From Gnetum montanum (taxonomy: Eukaryota; Streptophyta; Gnetopsida; Gnetales; Gnetaceae): a stretch of DNA of 64,000 nucleotides. Under the pieces are notes generated by a model. It was not told the origin of the DNA. It worked only from the letters and a program-made list of their open reading frames with translations, and searched no databases. Where the stretch lies: the NCBI GenBank assembly GCA_015680685.1, contig MNCI01022727.1:1499-65498 (forward strand), written 5' to 3'. The position numbers and the translations under genes were made by a program. Positions 9,901 to 19,398 of the stretch are shown one piece after another (the stretch's first letter is position 1; each line of letters opens with the position of its first letter).

Positions 9901-11291
9901 GTAAATAATCAACCCACGGAAATAAATTAGTATAGTAGCATTCTTACCTATCTTACTTCCCAACAAATACCACAAGAGTTGGACTTTAGGAAGAAACAAT
10001 AGTTTCTTCACAAAACCAAGTACTTCATGGAAATCAAGAGACAACTTTATAAAGTCTGTCTTGATGGCTTGGTTCGATGGTGTGTACCTGATCAAGATCA
10101 ATTAAAAGTTCTCTAGGATGCTCATGAGGGCTCCTATGGGGGTCATTATGCTAGGAGACGAACGACTACTAAGGTCCTGCTTGCAGGATATTATTGGCCA
10201 ACACTATTTCAGGACACCCATCATTTCGCCCAATCCTGTGAGTGCTGCCAACGTGATGGGGGAATGACTGCTAGAATGGAGGGTCCGCAAGAATGGATTC
10301 AACCTTTAGAACCCTTCGATATCTGGGGAATAGATTTTATGAGACCAATTACACCAATGTCCAACGGAAAAGCATATATAATCGTTGCTGTTGATTACTT
10401 AACCAAATGGGCTGAAGCAGCCACTGTAACAGATTGCACATCATCTACAGCTGCACGATTTGTACAACAAAAAATCGTTAACAGGTTTGGTGTGCCATGT
10501 ACGCTCATTTCTAATAATGGAACATATTTTACGGGTGCAACCTTTCGGAAACTGATGCAACGCTTAGGGGTTGAGCATAAACTGACCACACCTTACCACC
10601 CCCAAGCTAATGGTTAAGCCAAGGTTACTAATAGGGAGATTATAAGAATATTAACATGAACAATTAGAAAATTTAGGCGAGACTAGAGCACGAAACTGAA
10701 CGATGCTCTTTGGGCATATCGTTCCACTTGGAAGCTCCCTACAAGATATTCTCCCTATGAGCTAGTGTACGAGAAACTTCCAAAACTCTCCATATAGAAT
10801 GAGCTCCGTACACTGTCCACGGCTTGCAAACTTCACTTGGATCTCGACCTAGCAAAAAAACAATGGTTAGCAACTTTGAATGTGTTAGACAAGAATAGAT
10901 TGGCTATACTATCGTTAAATGAGTTGCACAAGGCACATAGTAAATAGCGTCATGACTTAAGGATTTGAAGCCTTAGGTACCAACCAGGAGATAAGGTCCT
11001 TTACTGGAACCCCACGCATGTACCCCAATGTATAAAGTTTCAAACCTTGTGGGAAGGACCTTATATTATTCATACTACCTTCCCCTCTAGAGCCATGATG
11101 ATATATAAGCCTGACAGCCTGGATAAAAGGTTATTGGTTAATGTACAACAAACAAAACCTTTCCGTGAATCCGCGATAGCCAGTGCAAGTTACACCTCCA
11201 CCAGCAGGCAACCTCGCTCTCTCCCTTACAACTTAGTCATGGGGGAGATGGACACCTATGCTGATCATATGAGGCCTTTAGTTCTTTTTTG
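9901..11291 (+). pseudogene. A1 integrase remnant (two catalytic residues lost)
   Basis: Integrase inserts the cDNA copy into the host chromosome. The N-terminal H-H-C-C zinc site is visible (AHEGSYGGHY ... CECCQRDGG, ~10120-10260). The core begins PFDIWGIDFM with the first Asp intact (10333-10335). The second Asp is Asn (ISNNG, 10513-10515). The catalytic Glu of the QAE-type motif is Lys (10621-10623), just after a stop at 10615 that is CAA in A2. The C-terminal part continues as YRSTWKLPT..YSPYELVY and ends with GPYIIHTTFPS..MMIYKPDSLDKR. No chromodomain is visible, as expected for Athila. Confidence 0.85.
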
Positions 11292-11423
11292 ATTTTTGTT
11301 TTACAACGTTTTTGTTTTACACGTTTTTATTTTATAAATTTCTTTAACTTTTCTTATTTTTGTTTTACCAATTTCTTTAACTTTCTTATTTTTTGTTTTA
11401 CAACATCGTTATACTTTTTCCAT

Positions 11424-11451
11424 TGTGTGTGTGTGTGTGTGTGTGTGTGTG
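11424..11451. repeat. (TG)n microsatellite
   Basis: This is a pure 14-unit TG run inside the A1 3' UTR. A2 has no equivalent run at the homologous place (~32630), so it expanded after the copies separated. Confidence 0.95.
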
Positions 11452-11907
11452 ATCCACTCTGTAAGTTTGTCACCCAATAAGTGTTCAGAATGATGGTATG
11501 AACTATTTTCATATTGATTGCTAATGTTTGGTTTTTACCTTTAAGTCACAATGTTGATACTAAGGTATGTTTCTTTTGATATGGCAGGTAATGAGATCAC
11601 TTCACCCATCCATCCACTAATTTCTATGGTTTCTCTCATCTTGGGAATGTATAGTCCCTTCTTAATAAGAACTTAAACAAATCAGTGATTGGGAATTTCT
11701 CAAACTAAGAAAGGACTCAAGGATCGAAAAGGGTGTGACTTCAAGGGAACTTGATGCTTTTGTGTTGGTCATTCTCTAGGGTGCTTGAATCTTTCTTCTT
11801 GAGTTTTCTTACCATTCCGATGTTACCCAATTATCGAAAACTGAGATAATAAAAATAATCAACTCTTTGCATGGTGTGGTTCTCACGCATAAAAACACAA
11901 AACACAA

Positions 11908-11910
11908 AAG

Positions 11911-11940
<30 letters not shown>
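11908..11940. repeat. (AAG)n microsatellite
   Basis: About 11 AAG units lie where A2 and A3 have an A-rich run in front of the conserved gtgagaattc motif. Confidence 0.9.
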
Positions 11941-11941
<1 letters not shown>

Positions 11942-12406
11942 GAGAATTCAAAGCATACCTCTTAGACGAATAAACTTGGGCTACAAGCACTGGTTATGGA
12001 ACCAAAAGTGATCCTTCTAACTAAGGCCCTTCTCACTTCCCATTCTCTCCTTTGTTTCATTGGAATGGGGGTGACTCTTGGAAAAGGCATTCTTGTTATC
12101 CAAGAGAATGGTTCAGCCGAATGCATTGATGCGAAGTCACTGGATGTGGTTGGTTCGAGGCCGGAGTTGGAATGAGACTTGCCAAGTCACATTAATCATA
12201 AAACACACAAGGGGCTGTACACCACCTTGTTCTTGGGATTCCATTCCATTCTCTTCTCTCCATCCTTCTCTCCATTGTTCACCTCATTGCCGGTTGTATC
12301 ATTAGTGTATATATTTTGGTTGATGCATTGTTTTCTTTTTGGTAAATTCTTACGGTTAAGACTTTAACTCTTGTTCCAAATAACATTCCCACTGACAGGG
12401 CATTCA

Positions 12407-12436
12407 GGGCATGAGCCTGCTTTGGGGAGGACCCAT
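12407..12436 (+). promoter_or_regulatory. Conserved UTR block, A1 copy
   Basis: This copy of the roughly 30-base block GGGCATGAGCC...TTTGGGGAGGACCCA is shared by all five elements between integrase and the 3' LTR. It is purine-rich in its second half. The function is unknown. Confidence 0.55.
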
Positions 12437-12627
12437 TAACATTCTTATTTGGGGCATTAGTAAAATTATTTCCCTTAACATTTTGTAATTAATGTTATTT
12501 TTTTTCATTACCATCTTGACATCCATTTCACTGATGTTTTCAATTGTACCTTTTTATCTATCTTTCTTACTCCTTTTCTTTCTCTATTCTAACGCTACCG
12601 GAGGTTTGCGATTAGTCATGGGGGTAC

Positions 12628-13596
12628 NNNNNNNNNNNNNNNNNNNNNNNNNNNNNNNNNNNNNNNNNNNNNNNNNNNNNNNNNNNNNNNNNNNNNNNNN
12701 NNNNNNNNNNNNNNNNNNNNNNNNNNNNNNNNNNNNNNNNNNNNNNNNNNNNNNNNNNNNNNNNNNNNNNNNNNNNNNNNNNNNNNNNNNNNNNNNNNNN
12801 NNNNNNNNNNNNNNNNNNNNNNNNNNNNNNNNNNNNNNNNNNNNNNNNNNNNNNNNNNNNNNNNNNNNNNNNNNNNNNNNNNNNNNNNNNNNNNNNNNNN
12901 NNNNNNNNNNNNNNNNNNNNNNNNNNNNNNNNNNNNNNNNNNNNNNNNNNNNNNNNNNNNNNNNNNNNNNNNNNNNNNNNNNNNNNNNNNNNNNNNNNNN
13001 NNNNNNNNNNNNNNNNNNNNNNNNNNNNNNNNNNNNNNNNNNNNNNNNNNNNNNNNNNNNNNNNNNNNNNNNNNNNNNNNNNNNNNNNNNNNNNNNNNNN
13101 NNNNNNNNNNNNNNNNNNNNNNNNNNNNNNNNNNNNNNNNNNNNNNNNNNNNNNNNNNNNNNNNNNNNNNNNNNNNNNNNNNNNNNNNNNNNNNNNNNNN
13201 NNNNNNNNNNNNNNNNNNNNNNNNNNNNNNNNNNNNNNNNNNNNNNNNNNNNNNNNNNNNNNNNNNNNNNNNNNNNNNNNNNNNNNNNNNNNNNNNNNNN
13301 NNNNNNNNNNNNNNNNNNNNNNNNNNNNNNNNNNNNNNNNNNNNNNNNNNNNNNNNNNNNNNNNNNNNNNNNNNNNNNNNNNNNNNNNNNNNNNNNNNNN
13401 NNNNNNNNNNNNNNNNNNNNNNNNNNNNNNNNNNNNNNNNNNNNNNNNNNNNNNNNNNNNNNNNNNNNNNNNNNNNNNNNNNNNNNNNNNNNNNNNNNNN
13501 NNNNNNNNNNNNNNNNNNNNNNNNNNNNNNNNNNNNNNNNNNNNNNNNNNNNNNNNNNNNNNNNNNNNNNNNNNNNNNNNNNNNNNNNNNNNNNNN
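12628..13596. other. Assembly gap (969 N)
   Basis: The gap hides the end of the A1 internal region and the first ~560 bases of its 3' LTR. By comparison with A3 the missing length would be about 1.1 kb, close to the N count. Open frames drawn across it are meaningless. Confidence 0.99.
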
Positions 13597-14020
13597 TCAT
13601 GTTTAGGCTAGTTAAGTGCCTCAGTACGACCACTTTGAGCACGTGCGTTACGTGTGGTGATCCTAGTAACGATTAGCGTTTGGTAGCCACAATTGCATAG
13701 TTCAGGGTGTGTACGATAAGTGGGAACGGATGCTGATGCTAGTTAATGTAGACTTAGTCCTTAGTTAGAGTTAGTTAGCTCTCTCAACCCTTCACCTTGA
13801 TAGCATAGGAGAAAAACCATAAAAGTCCATAAAAATCATATACCTCGGACTTACTTAACCATACACCGTGACAACAACAAGTAAGTCTGGGAAGACAACA
13901 AATGATTAACCCCAAGTGTTCCATGAGGCGTTTAGGCATTTAGTTTGCGGAGTTCGACTGGATCGCGCGTGCTACGCTCGTTTCGTATGGTTGAGTGTAG
14001 GGGTACCTCGCCACTCATCA
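13597..14020 (+). repeat. A1 3' LTR, 3' part
   Basis: This matches 4502-4927 of the 5' LTR almost base for base and ends CTCATCA. The target duplication gacac follows directly. The U3 part with its promoter lies in the gap. Confidence 0.9.
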
Positions 14021-14270
14021 GACACTTTCAAAAAGCCTGGAAAATCTTCTTATTTGAGATTATTTTCTTTATTTGGAAATGTCATCTAGATGTTTGGTAT
14101 CAAAACAAACTATATTGAATTTGACTATGGTATGAATTGCTTTATTGCTTGTAATGTTCAACTTCAATGTTGAGAATTAGGCTTTACCAATAATATTACT
14201 TTTTCTTAAGTGACTTCTCTTTTGAAATTGCTTGTTTTGTTTTCCTTTTTTAGCTTTTGTCCTGGGAAGT
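14021..14270 (+). pseudogene. LINE ORF2 C-terminal tail and 3' UTR
   Basis: Immediately after A1's right target duplication (gacac, 14021-14025) the LINE frame resumes in phase: AWKIFLFEIIFFIWKC, the aromatic-rich tail typical of plant LINE ORF2. It runs to a stop at 14116-14118. AT-rich sequence follows, probably 3' UTR. No poly(A) tail is evident, so the right boundary is a guess. Confidence 0.7.
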
Positions 14271-14439
14271 GCAATAAGCTTTTGTATTGTTGGAGGTGAT
14301 TGGGGGTCATCTTGCAACTCTGGACTTTGTTAAGGCTTTGGTTTTAAGATTTTCTTCTCCAGTTCACAGCTCACCTTAACAACTCCCCACTAGAAGCATC
14401 TTATCATTCCCATAAATACTATTGATGACAGTCACCTGT
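14271..14439. other. Unassigned sequence
   Basis: This is T-rich sequence between the LINE tail and the tandem repeat. No feature is recognised; it may be LINE 3' UTR. Confidence 0.4.
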
Positions 14440-16285
14440 AACGCAGAAGAGTAGCCACCGAAAGGATGGAGAGCAACTGGTAGCAGCGGAATTACAGCAA
14501 CTTATTTAGGTTTCTGGTACCTTGTTGGAGTGCCTAAGGGGATGCCAGCTGCATGCCCTCGTAACATGAAATGTGAGGTTTGTCATGCTGTAGTTTTCTG
14601 TACTATAAGTCAAAATCCAACTGAAGCTTTGTCTGCTATCCAAAGTCACCAAATGGTAGAGGATGCAGTCCACCAGAAGGCTTTTCCCTGTCCGATAGGA
14701 ACTGCGACAACACTGCAATCTGCAGTCAGTTGCAGTGCATTGTAAAGTTCAATGGAAGAGCCTCTTCTTATCAGTATCCAGGAAGGTGAAATGCAAGCTA
14801 ATGCATTGTAAAGTTCAACAAAAGAACCTCTTCCTATCAGTATCCAGAAAGTTAAAATGCAGGCTACTAGTAGCAAGCTTACATTTTCGGTTGGGACTGC
14901 AAGGGCTTGCAGAGCACAGTCACATGCAGTCTTGTTGAAGAGGAGCAATGGAAAGAATGGACAGCAACTGGTAGCAACGAATAACAGTAACTTCAAGCTT
15001 CCAGTACTTTGTAAAGTTCAACGGAAGAGCCTCTTCTTATCAGTATCAGGAAGGTGAAATGCAGGCAAGAAGGGCTAATGCATTGTAAAGTTTAACGGAA
15101 GAGACTCTTCCTATCAGTATCTAGGAAGGTAAAATGCAGGCTACTAGTAGCAATCTTACATTTTTGGTTGGGACTGCAACGGCCTGCAGAGCACAGTCAC
15201 ATGACTGCTGAAGAGGAGCCACGGAAAGGATGGACAGCAACTGGTAGCAACGGAATAACAACAGTAACTTCAAGCTTCTGGTACTTTGGTAGCAGAGTGC
15301 CAGGGGATGCCAGCCACATGCCCTCATAACCAGAAATGCGAGGTTTATGCATCCGGCAGTTTGCCGCACTGTAATTCAAAATCCGGCGGAAGCCTTGTCT
15401 GCTATCGGAAGTTGCTAGATAGCAGAGAATGCAATCCACCAGAAAGCTTTTCCCCGTCCGGTAGGAACTTTGAAAACCCTGCGATCCGCAGTTGGTTACA
15501 GTACATTGTAAACTTAAACAGAAGACCCTCTTTCTACCGGTATCCATGATGGAAGGCGAAATGTAGGCCACCAGTAGCATTCTACATTTCCCATCAGGAC
15601 GGCAAGGGCCTGAAGAGGAGTCACTGGAAGGATGGAGAGCAACCAGTAGCAGTAGAATAACAACTTCGGGCTTCCAATACCTCTGCAGAGTGCTAGGTGA
15701 TGCAAGCCCCATGCCATTGCAAGCCGAAATGTGAGGTTTGTGTGTCCCGCAATTCACTTGCATTATAATTCAAAATCCGGCGGAAGCCTTGTCTGCTACC
15801 AAAAGCAGCCAAATAGCAGAGAATGCAGTCCGCCGGAAGGCTTTTTTCTATTGGAAAGGAACTGCGACAACACCATAATTTGCAATTGGTCGCAGGACGT
15901 TGTAAAGTTCAACGGAAGAGACTCTTCCATGACGGAAGATGAAATGCAAGCCATCGGTAGCATTCTACATTTCTGGTCGGGACTGCGAGGGCCACTAAAG
16001 TGTAAAGCCTAGTCACATGCAACTGCACTGAAGAGGAGCCACCAGAAGCATGGAGAGCAACTTCTAGCAGTGGAATAATAGCAACTTCAGGCATCCATCC
16101 AGTACCTCAGCGACAGAGTGTCAGGGGATGCCAGCCGCATGTCTTCACAACAAAAAATGCGAGGTTCCTGCGTCCCATAATTCGCTGCACTGTAATTCAA
16201 AATCTGGCGTAAGCCTTGTTTGCTACTGGAAGTCGCGAAATGGCAGATAATGCAGTTCACTGGAAGAGCTTTCCACATCTAGCAG
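14440..16285. repeat. Complex tandem repeat, ~400-bp monomer, about five diverged copies
   Basis: The anchor GAAGAGGAGCCAC...GGATGGACAGCAAC recurs at about 14443, 14937, 15208, 15613 and 16030 (spacings about 494, 271, 405 and 417). Each copy also carries GGATGCCAGC..CATGCCCTC and CAAAATCCGGCGGAAGCC. A sub-block with AGTTCAACGGAAGAGCCTCTTC is further repeated between 14740 and 15120. It is clearly GC-richer than its surroundings. Open frames of up to 188 codons on the minus strand arise from the repeat and show no known domain. The last copy is truncated. Confidence 0.8.
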
Positions 16286-16551
16286 TGGGTTGCATTCATA
16301 GATTGAAAAATCAGACCCGATTGATAAATCGGCAACCCTTTTTATAAATGGGGTGGTGGAAATAATGGGAACAAACCGGTAGAAAAATCGGATTAAAATA
16401 GTCAATATTAACAAAAGAGAACTTACAGTCATCTTCCTACCAGCATTTCCCATTCTTTTTTAATCTCAGAGCTCAGTTAGAATGGAAAATCAAATATAGA
16501 AATTTTAGAATTAACAATATACAATATATTAAACTAATAACATCAATATAG
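16286..16551. other. AT-rich spacer
   Basis: No gene is visible. Scattered copies of an AAATCGG-type motif preview the 45-bp repeat that follows. Confidence 0.5.
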
Positions 16552-16731
16552 CACTATTCAGTGGATCAGATATCCGATCCGATTTTGAATCGGCTTCACT
16601 ATTCAGTGGATCAGATATCCGATCCGATTTTGAATCGGCTTCACTATTCAGTGGATCAGATATCCGATCCGATTTTGAATCGGCTTCACTATTCAGTGGA
16701 TCAGATATCCGATCCGATTTTGAATCGGCTT
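16552..16731. repeat. Perfect tandem repeat, 4 x 45 bp
   Basis: Four identical 45-base units begin at 16552, 16597, 16642 and 16687. Each holds the small inverted repeat CCGATTTTGAATCGG. Because 45 is a multiple of three, the repeat stays open on both strands. Those frames are artefacts of the period. Confidence 0.97.
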
Positions 16732-16880
16732 CAATATTGCCTTGCAATTTATGAAAGATCTTGCCATTAATTGCAGATTTCTCAATCTATGATTCCATTT
16801 TGAATCGGTTTCAATATTTCCTTGTGATTTATCAAAGATCTTGTGATTAATTGCAGATTTCTCAATCTATGATTGCATTG
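16721..16880. repeat. Tandem repeat, 2 x 80 bp (diverged)
   Basis: Two ~80-base units (16721-16800 and 16801-16880) both start TGAATCGG and contain ATTGCAGATTTCTCAATC. They overlap the end of the 45-bp repeat through the shared TTTTGAATCGG segment, so the two arrays probably grew from the same seed. Confidence 0.9.
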
Positions 16881-17400
16881 TGCTAAAAAAACGAGCAGAA
16901 GTTTGTGCGCCATCCGGAAGTCAGCAATGAGTAGCAAGTTGATGCTTCCAGATGCTAAAAAACAAACCCAGGCGAACATGATACTCATCATTTCGACCAT
17001 TTGCTGAGCCACAGGAGAGCGCAGAACAACGCTTGGGAGCCAAGAGCAGCGACAGAATTTGAGGTTTCAGCGAGCAAGCACAAATTCGCACATCGCCATC
17101 AAGAATGACGAGCAAGATAAGTGCAACCGTACCGCCAACAAGAAATGTTTTGATTATTTAGTAGCACCAGGGTTTTCTGTGATAGCATGCGTGAAAAAAA
17201 CTTGAACATGATTTTTGTAGGTGATCGTATATTTTCATTCTCCATGTCCGTCATTCGCTTTGTCCAGGAGCGTTCGTTATCTCTGTCGTTGCTTACATTG
17301 GCAGTGTAGAAAGAAACCTCTCTTCGGAAACAAAGCTTTAATTTTCTGCATTTCGCCTTGGATCCTGACATTTTTTTAAAACCAATATTTGAAATCTAGA
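16881..17400 (-). other. Unidentified stretch with two minus-strand open frames
   Basis: Minus-strand frames at 17371-17099 (90 codons) and 17115-16921 (64 codons) lie in mixed-composition, non-repetitive sequence that looks less decayed than the elements. I recognise no domain, signal peptide or membrane segment. It could be a fragment of a host gene or chance. No promoter or splice signal decides it. Confidence 0.2.
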
Positions 17401-18345
17401 AAGTTTTGCCGAGTCGCGTTACGCATTCTATTCTAGCTTGTTTGAAATGGAGAACATGAGTATTGTATTATAACCAAAAATAGTTTACATGATAAAAAGA
17501 TTGTACAAACTGTAATGACTTGGACACACATAGGATCACTTTTTCATTCAGCATATCAAGTAGAGTTGAGATAGAAGAAAGAAAAGAAAGAAAAGCTGAA
17601 AAGATATAGTTCAGATAGAAAAAAGAAGTTAAAAGAGGCTTTGATTATGATATAAATATTTAAGTTTCTTCTATTTCCTCATTATCCAAATAAACTTAAT
17701 ATTAAACAAAAATTGAATGATACAATATTAAAAAATCTTAAGATCATGAACTTAAAGGAGCATCTAGAAAAGTCTCAAAATATTGATAGAAATAATGTGT
17801 TAAAAATCCCTTTACAAATTTGATGGTGGGAGATTTATATATAAAAGAAGTTCTAGAATGCGTATACTATAGAAGGAAAATAGTAAATTGAATACTGGAT
17901 CATAAGAGCTCAAGGTTTAGATCAACAAAGCTATTAAAGAATTGTAGAAGATCAATAAAATAGTCAAAGAAATTAAGTAGAAACTATAGAAATTAAGTAG
18001 AAAGTAGCTAGACTCATAGAAGATTATCCACACTTAGAGCAACAAAAATCTGTTGTTCTTGTTATTTGCATTAAAAGTGACTAGTTTGGTTGGTTATACT
18101 AGTGGAGGTGAGTCTTAGTGAACTGTGAATGTGAAGTCTCTTAGTATAACTTCAAGATGATCAAATTTTTTGTTTATTAATAAAAAGACTCTTGAGGAGG
18201 AGGGACATGTATGAGTTTTGTAACTTTGTGCCAAAATAATTTGTTCCTAAAGAACCTTATAGTATCCTTTAAATGAGGTCTTGCCCAAACTAAATTTTAT
18301 TTGTTAATATTTTTTTGGATCAACTGATGTGGTAATTTTTATGAT
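17401..18345. other. AT-rich intergenic sequence
   Basis: This is about 950 bases of A/T-rich sequence with purine runs near 17575-17620. I see no coding frame, repeat array or element terminus. Confidence 0.6.
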
Positions 18346-18349
18346 CTCC

Positions 18350-18365
18350 CTCTCTCTCTCTCTCT
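18350..18365. repeat. (TC)n microsatellite
   Basis: A short TC run ends 8 bases before the start of the element B 5' LTR. Confidence 0.85.
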
Positions 18366-18373
18366 TTACATTA

Positions 18374-19242
18374 TGATGAACCATGGATTGGCTACGTTGA
18401 CTGGGTTGACTAGGCCTTGGCAACTAGGCCCCGTTGACACATGATTTGATGCGTTGATGTGAAGCTGTCGACGTAGTGTCTATTTTTAGCTGTAAATACA
18501 CTCACTTGCCATGTTTATGGCATGTCTTATCATAGTTGTAGCAAAGCTCTTATAGTTTTATCATTTGAAAGTTAAAATATTTTTTTGAGTGCCTACAGCA
18601 TAAGTTAAAAAGTGTACATATCTTTATTCGAGCATTGATTTACCTGAGCATACTAGTGTGAATGGCAATAGAGATGAGCCTTTTGATCAAACCTTGCAGT
18701 ACTTGGAATAGATTTATGATTTATTTCTGCATTTACTATTTTCATTATTTATGTGATTAATTAAGATAAGTAAGACTTTAATTAATTAACTAATTAAGCT
18801 AAATAGATTAAATACATAAGTATGATCGCTTCGAGCATAACATACAACACTTGGTAATTCTAGCAACGCTTAATGCTTGGTAACCTAGCAGTGTTATATG
18901 TGTTCAGGATGTGTACAAAAAGTGGGACCAAATGCTTATGTTAGGATACTTAGTTATTAATTGGTAATTAGATTAGTTAAATTAGGTAATAAATTGAGTT
19001 TTAACTTGTTATCAATCGTAGGTAGATAAAATATAAAATAATAAAAATCATGTGCCCCAATTACACTTAATGATACAACTAAGCTTTACAAGTATAGTTG
19101 GGAAGACAACGATTATCATGATTAGATTTCATTTCCTAGAACTAGCATACTTTTGAACTTAAGGTCTACAAAATTTAACTAGATTATGTATGGACGCTTG
19201 TAATTTGTATGGTTGGGTGTAGGGTATCCTCATCGCTCATCA
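18374..19242 (+). repeat. B 5' LTR (869 bp)
   Basis: The LTR begins TGATGAACCATGG and ends CTCATCA. U3 carries repeated GTTGACT and AGGCC motifs instead of GATATC arrays. The TATA position is decayed (TGTAAATA near 18490; the 3' LTR has intact TATAAATA). Its start repeats at 63340. Confidence 0.85.
18620..18675 (+). terminator. Poly(A) signal hairpin, B 5' LTR (decayed)
   Basis: The left arm ATCTTTATT (18620-18628) is intact. The right arm is AATAGAGAT (18667-18675), with one change inside the AATAAA. Confidence 0.5.
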
Positions 19243-19243
19243 T

Positions 19244-19255
19244 CGTTGCCAGGGA
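19244..19255 (+). other. B primer binding site, truncated
   Basis: CGTTGCCAGGGA keeps the distal 12 bases of the tRNA-Asp site with one mismatch. The proximal TGGCGC is deleted, so this copy could not be primed normally now. Confidence 0.7.
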
Positions 19256-19398
19256 CATTTAGTTGTTACGTGCACTATCTAGGACTTAGTGAGAAATTAT
19301 TTAACATTGTTGGAACAAACCCTAAAGTCATATCATACATCAAAATAACTACAACAATTATAAAAAAGCACACTGCATTTTTTGTCTTCTAATATAAG

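Larger units (their letters stand above)
11292..12627 (+). other. A1 3' untranslated region before the gap
   Basis: This is AT-rich non-coding sequence collinear with the 3' UTRs of A2 and A3. It holds a (TG)14 run (11424-11451), an (AAG)11 run (11908-11940) and the conserved block at 12407-12436. Its right end still matches internal sequence of A3 (41760-41820 on the minus strand), so the 3' LTR starts inside the gap, not at 12628. Confidence 0.7.
3947..14020 (+). mobile_element. Athila-like LTR retrotransposon A1, complete but decayed, nested in the LINE
   Basis: The element is bounded by LTRs with TGATGA...TCATCA ends and flanked by a perfect 5-bp target duplication gacac (3942-3946 and 14021-14025). 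The internal order is primer site, gag, protease, reverse transcriptase/RNase H, integrase and a long 3' UTR. The span is 10,074 bp including 969 unknown bases. The comparable 424 bases of its two LTRs differ at roughly 25 positions by hand count, mostly C/T and G/A transitions. It forms a subfamily distinct from A2/A3, with a longer LTR. Confidence 0.9.

Noticed and set aside
12628-12628. Start of the A1 3' LTR placed at the gap edge because GTCATGGGGGTAC looks like the polypurine tract
   Set aside because: The sequence before the gap also matches internal A3 sequence about 570 bases ahead of its LTR, so the LTR starts inside the gap.
12492-13676. Long open frames on both strands across the N gap
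   Set aside because: They consist almost entirely of unknown residues from the 969-base gap.
15197-15763. 188-codon minus-strand frame
   Set aside because: It lies within the ~400-bp tandem repeat, shows no domain, and the equivalent frame is broken in neighbouring units.
16529-16770. Open frames with 15-residue repeats on both strands
   Set aside because: They come from the perfect 45-bp array, whose period keeps any stop-free frame open. No coding evidence.
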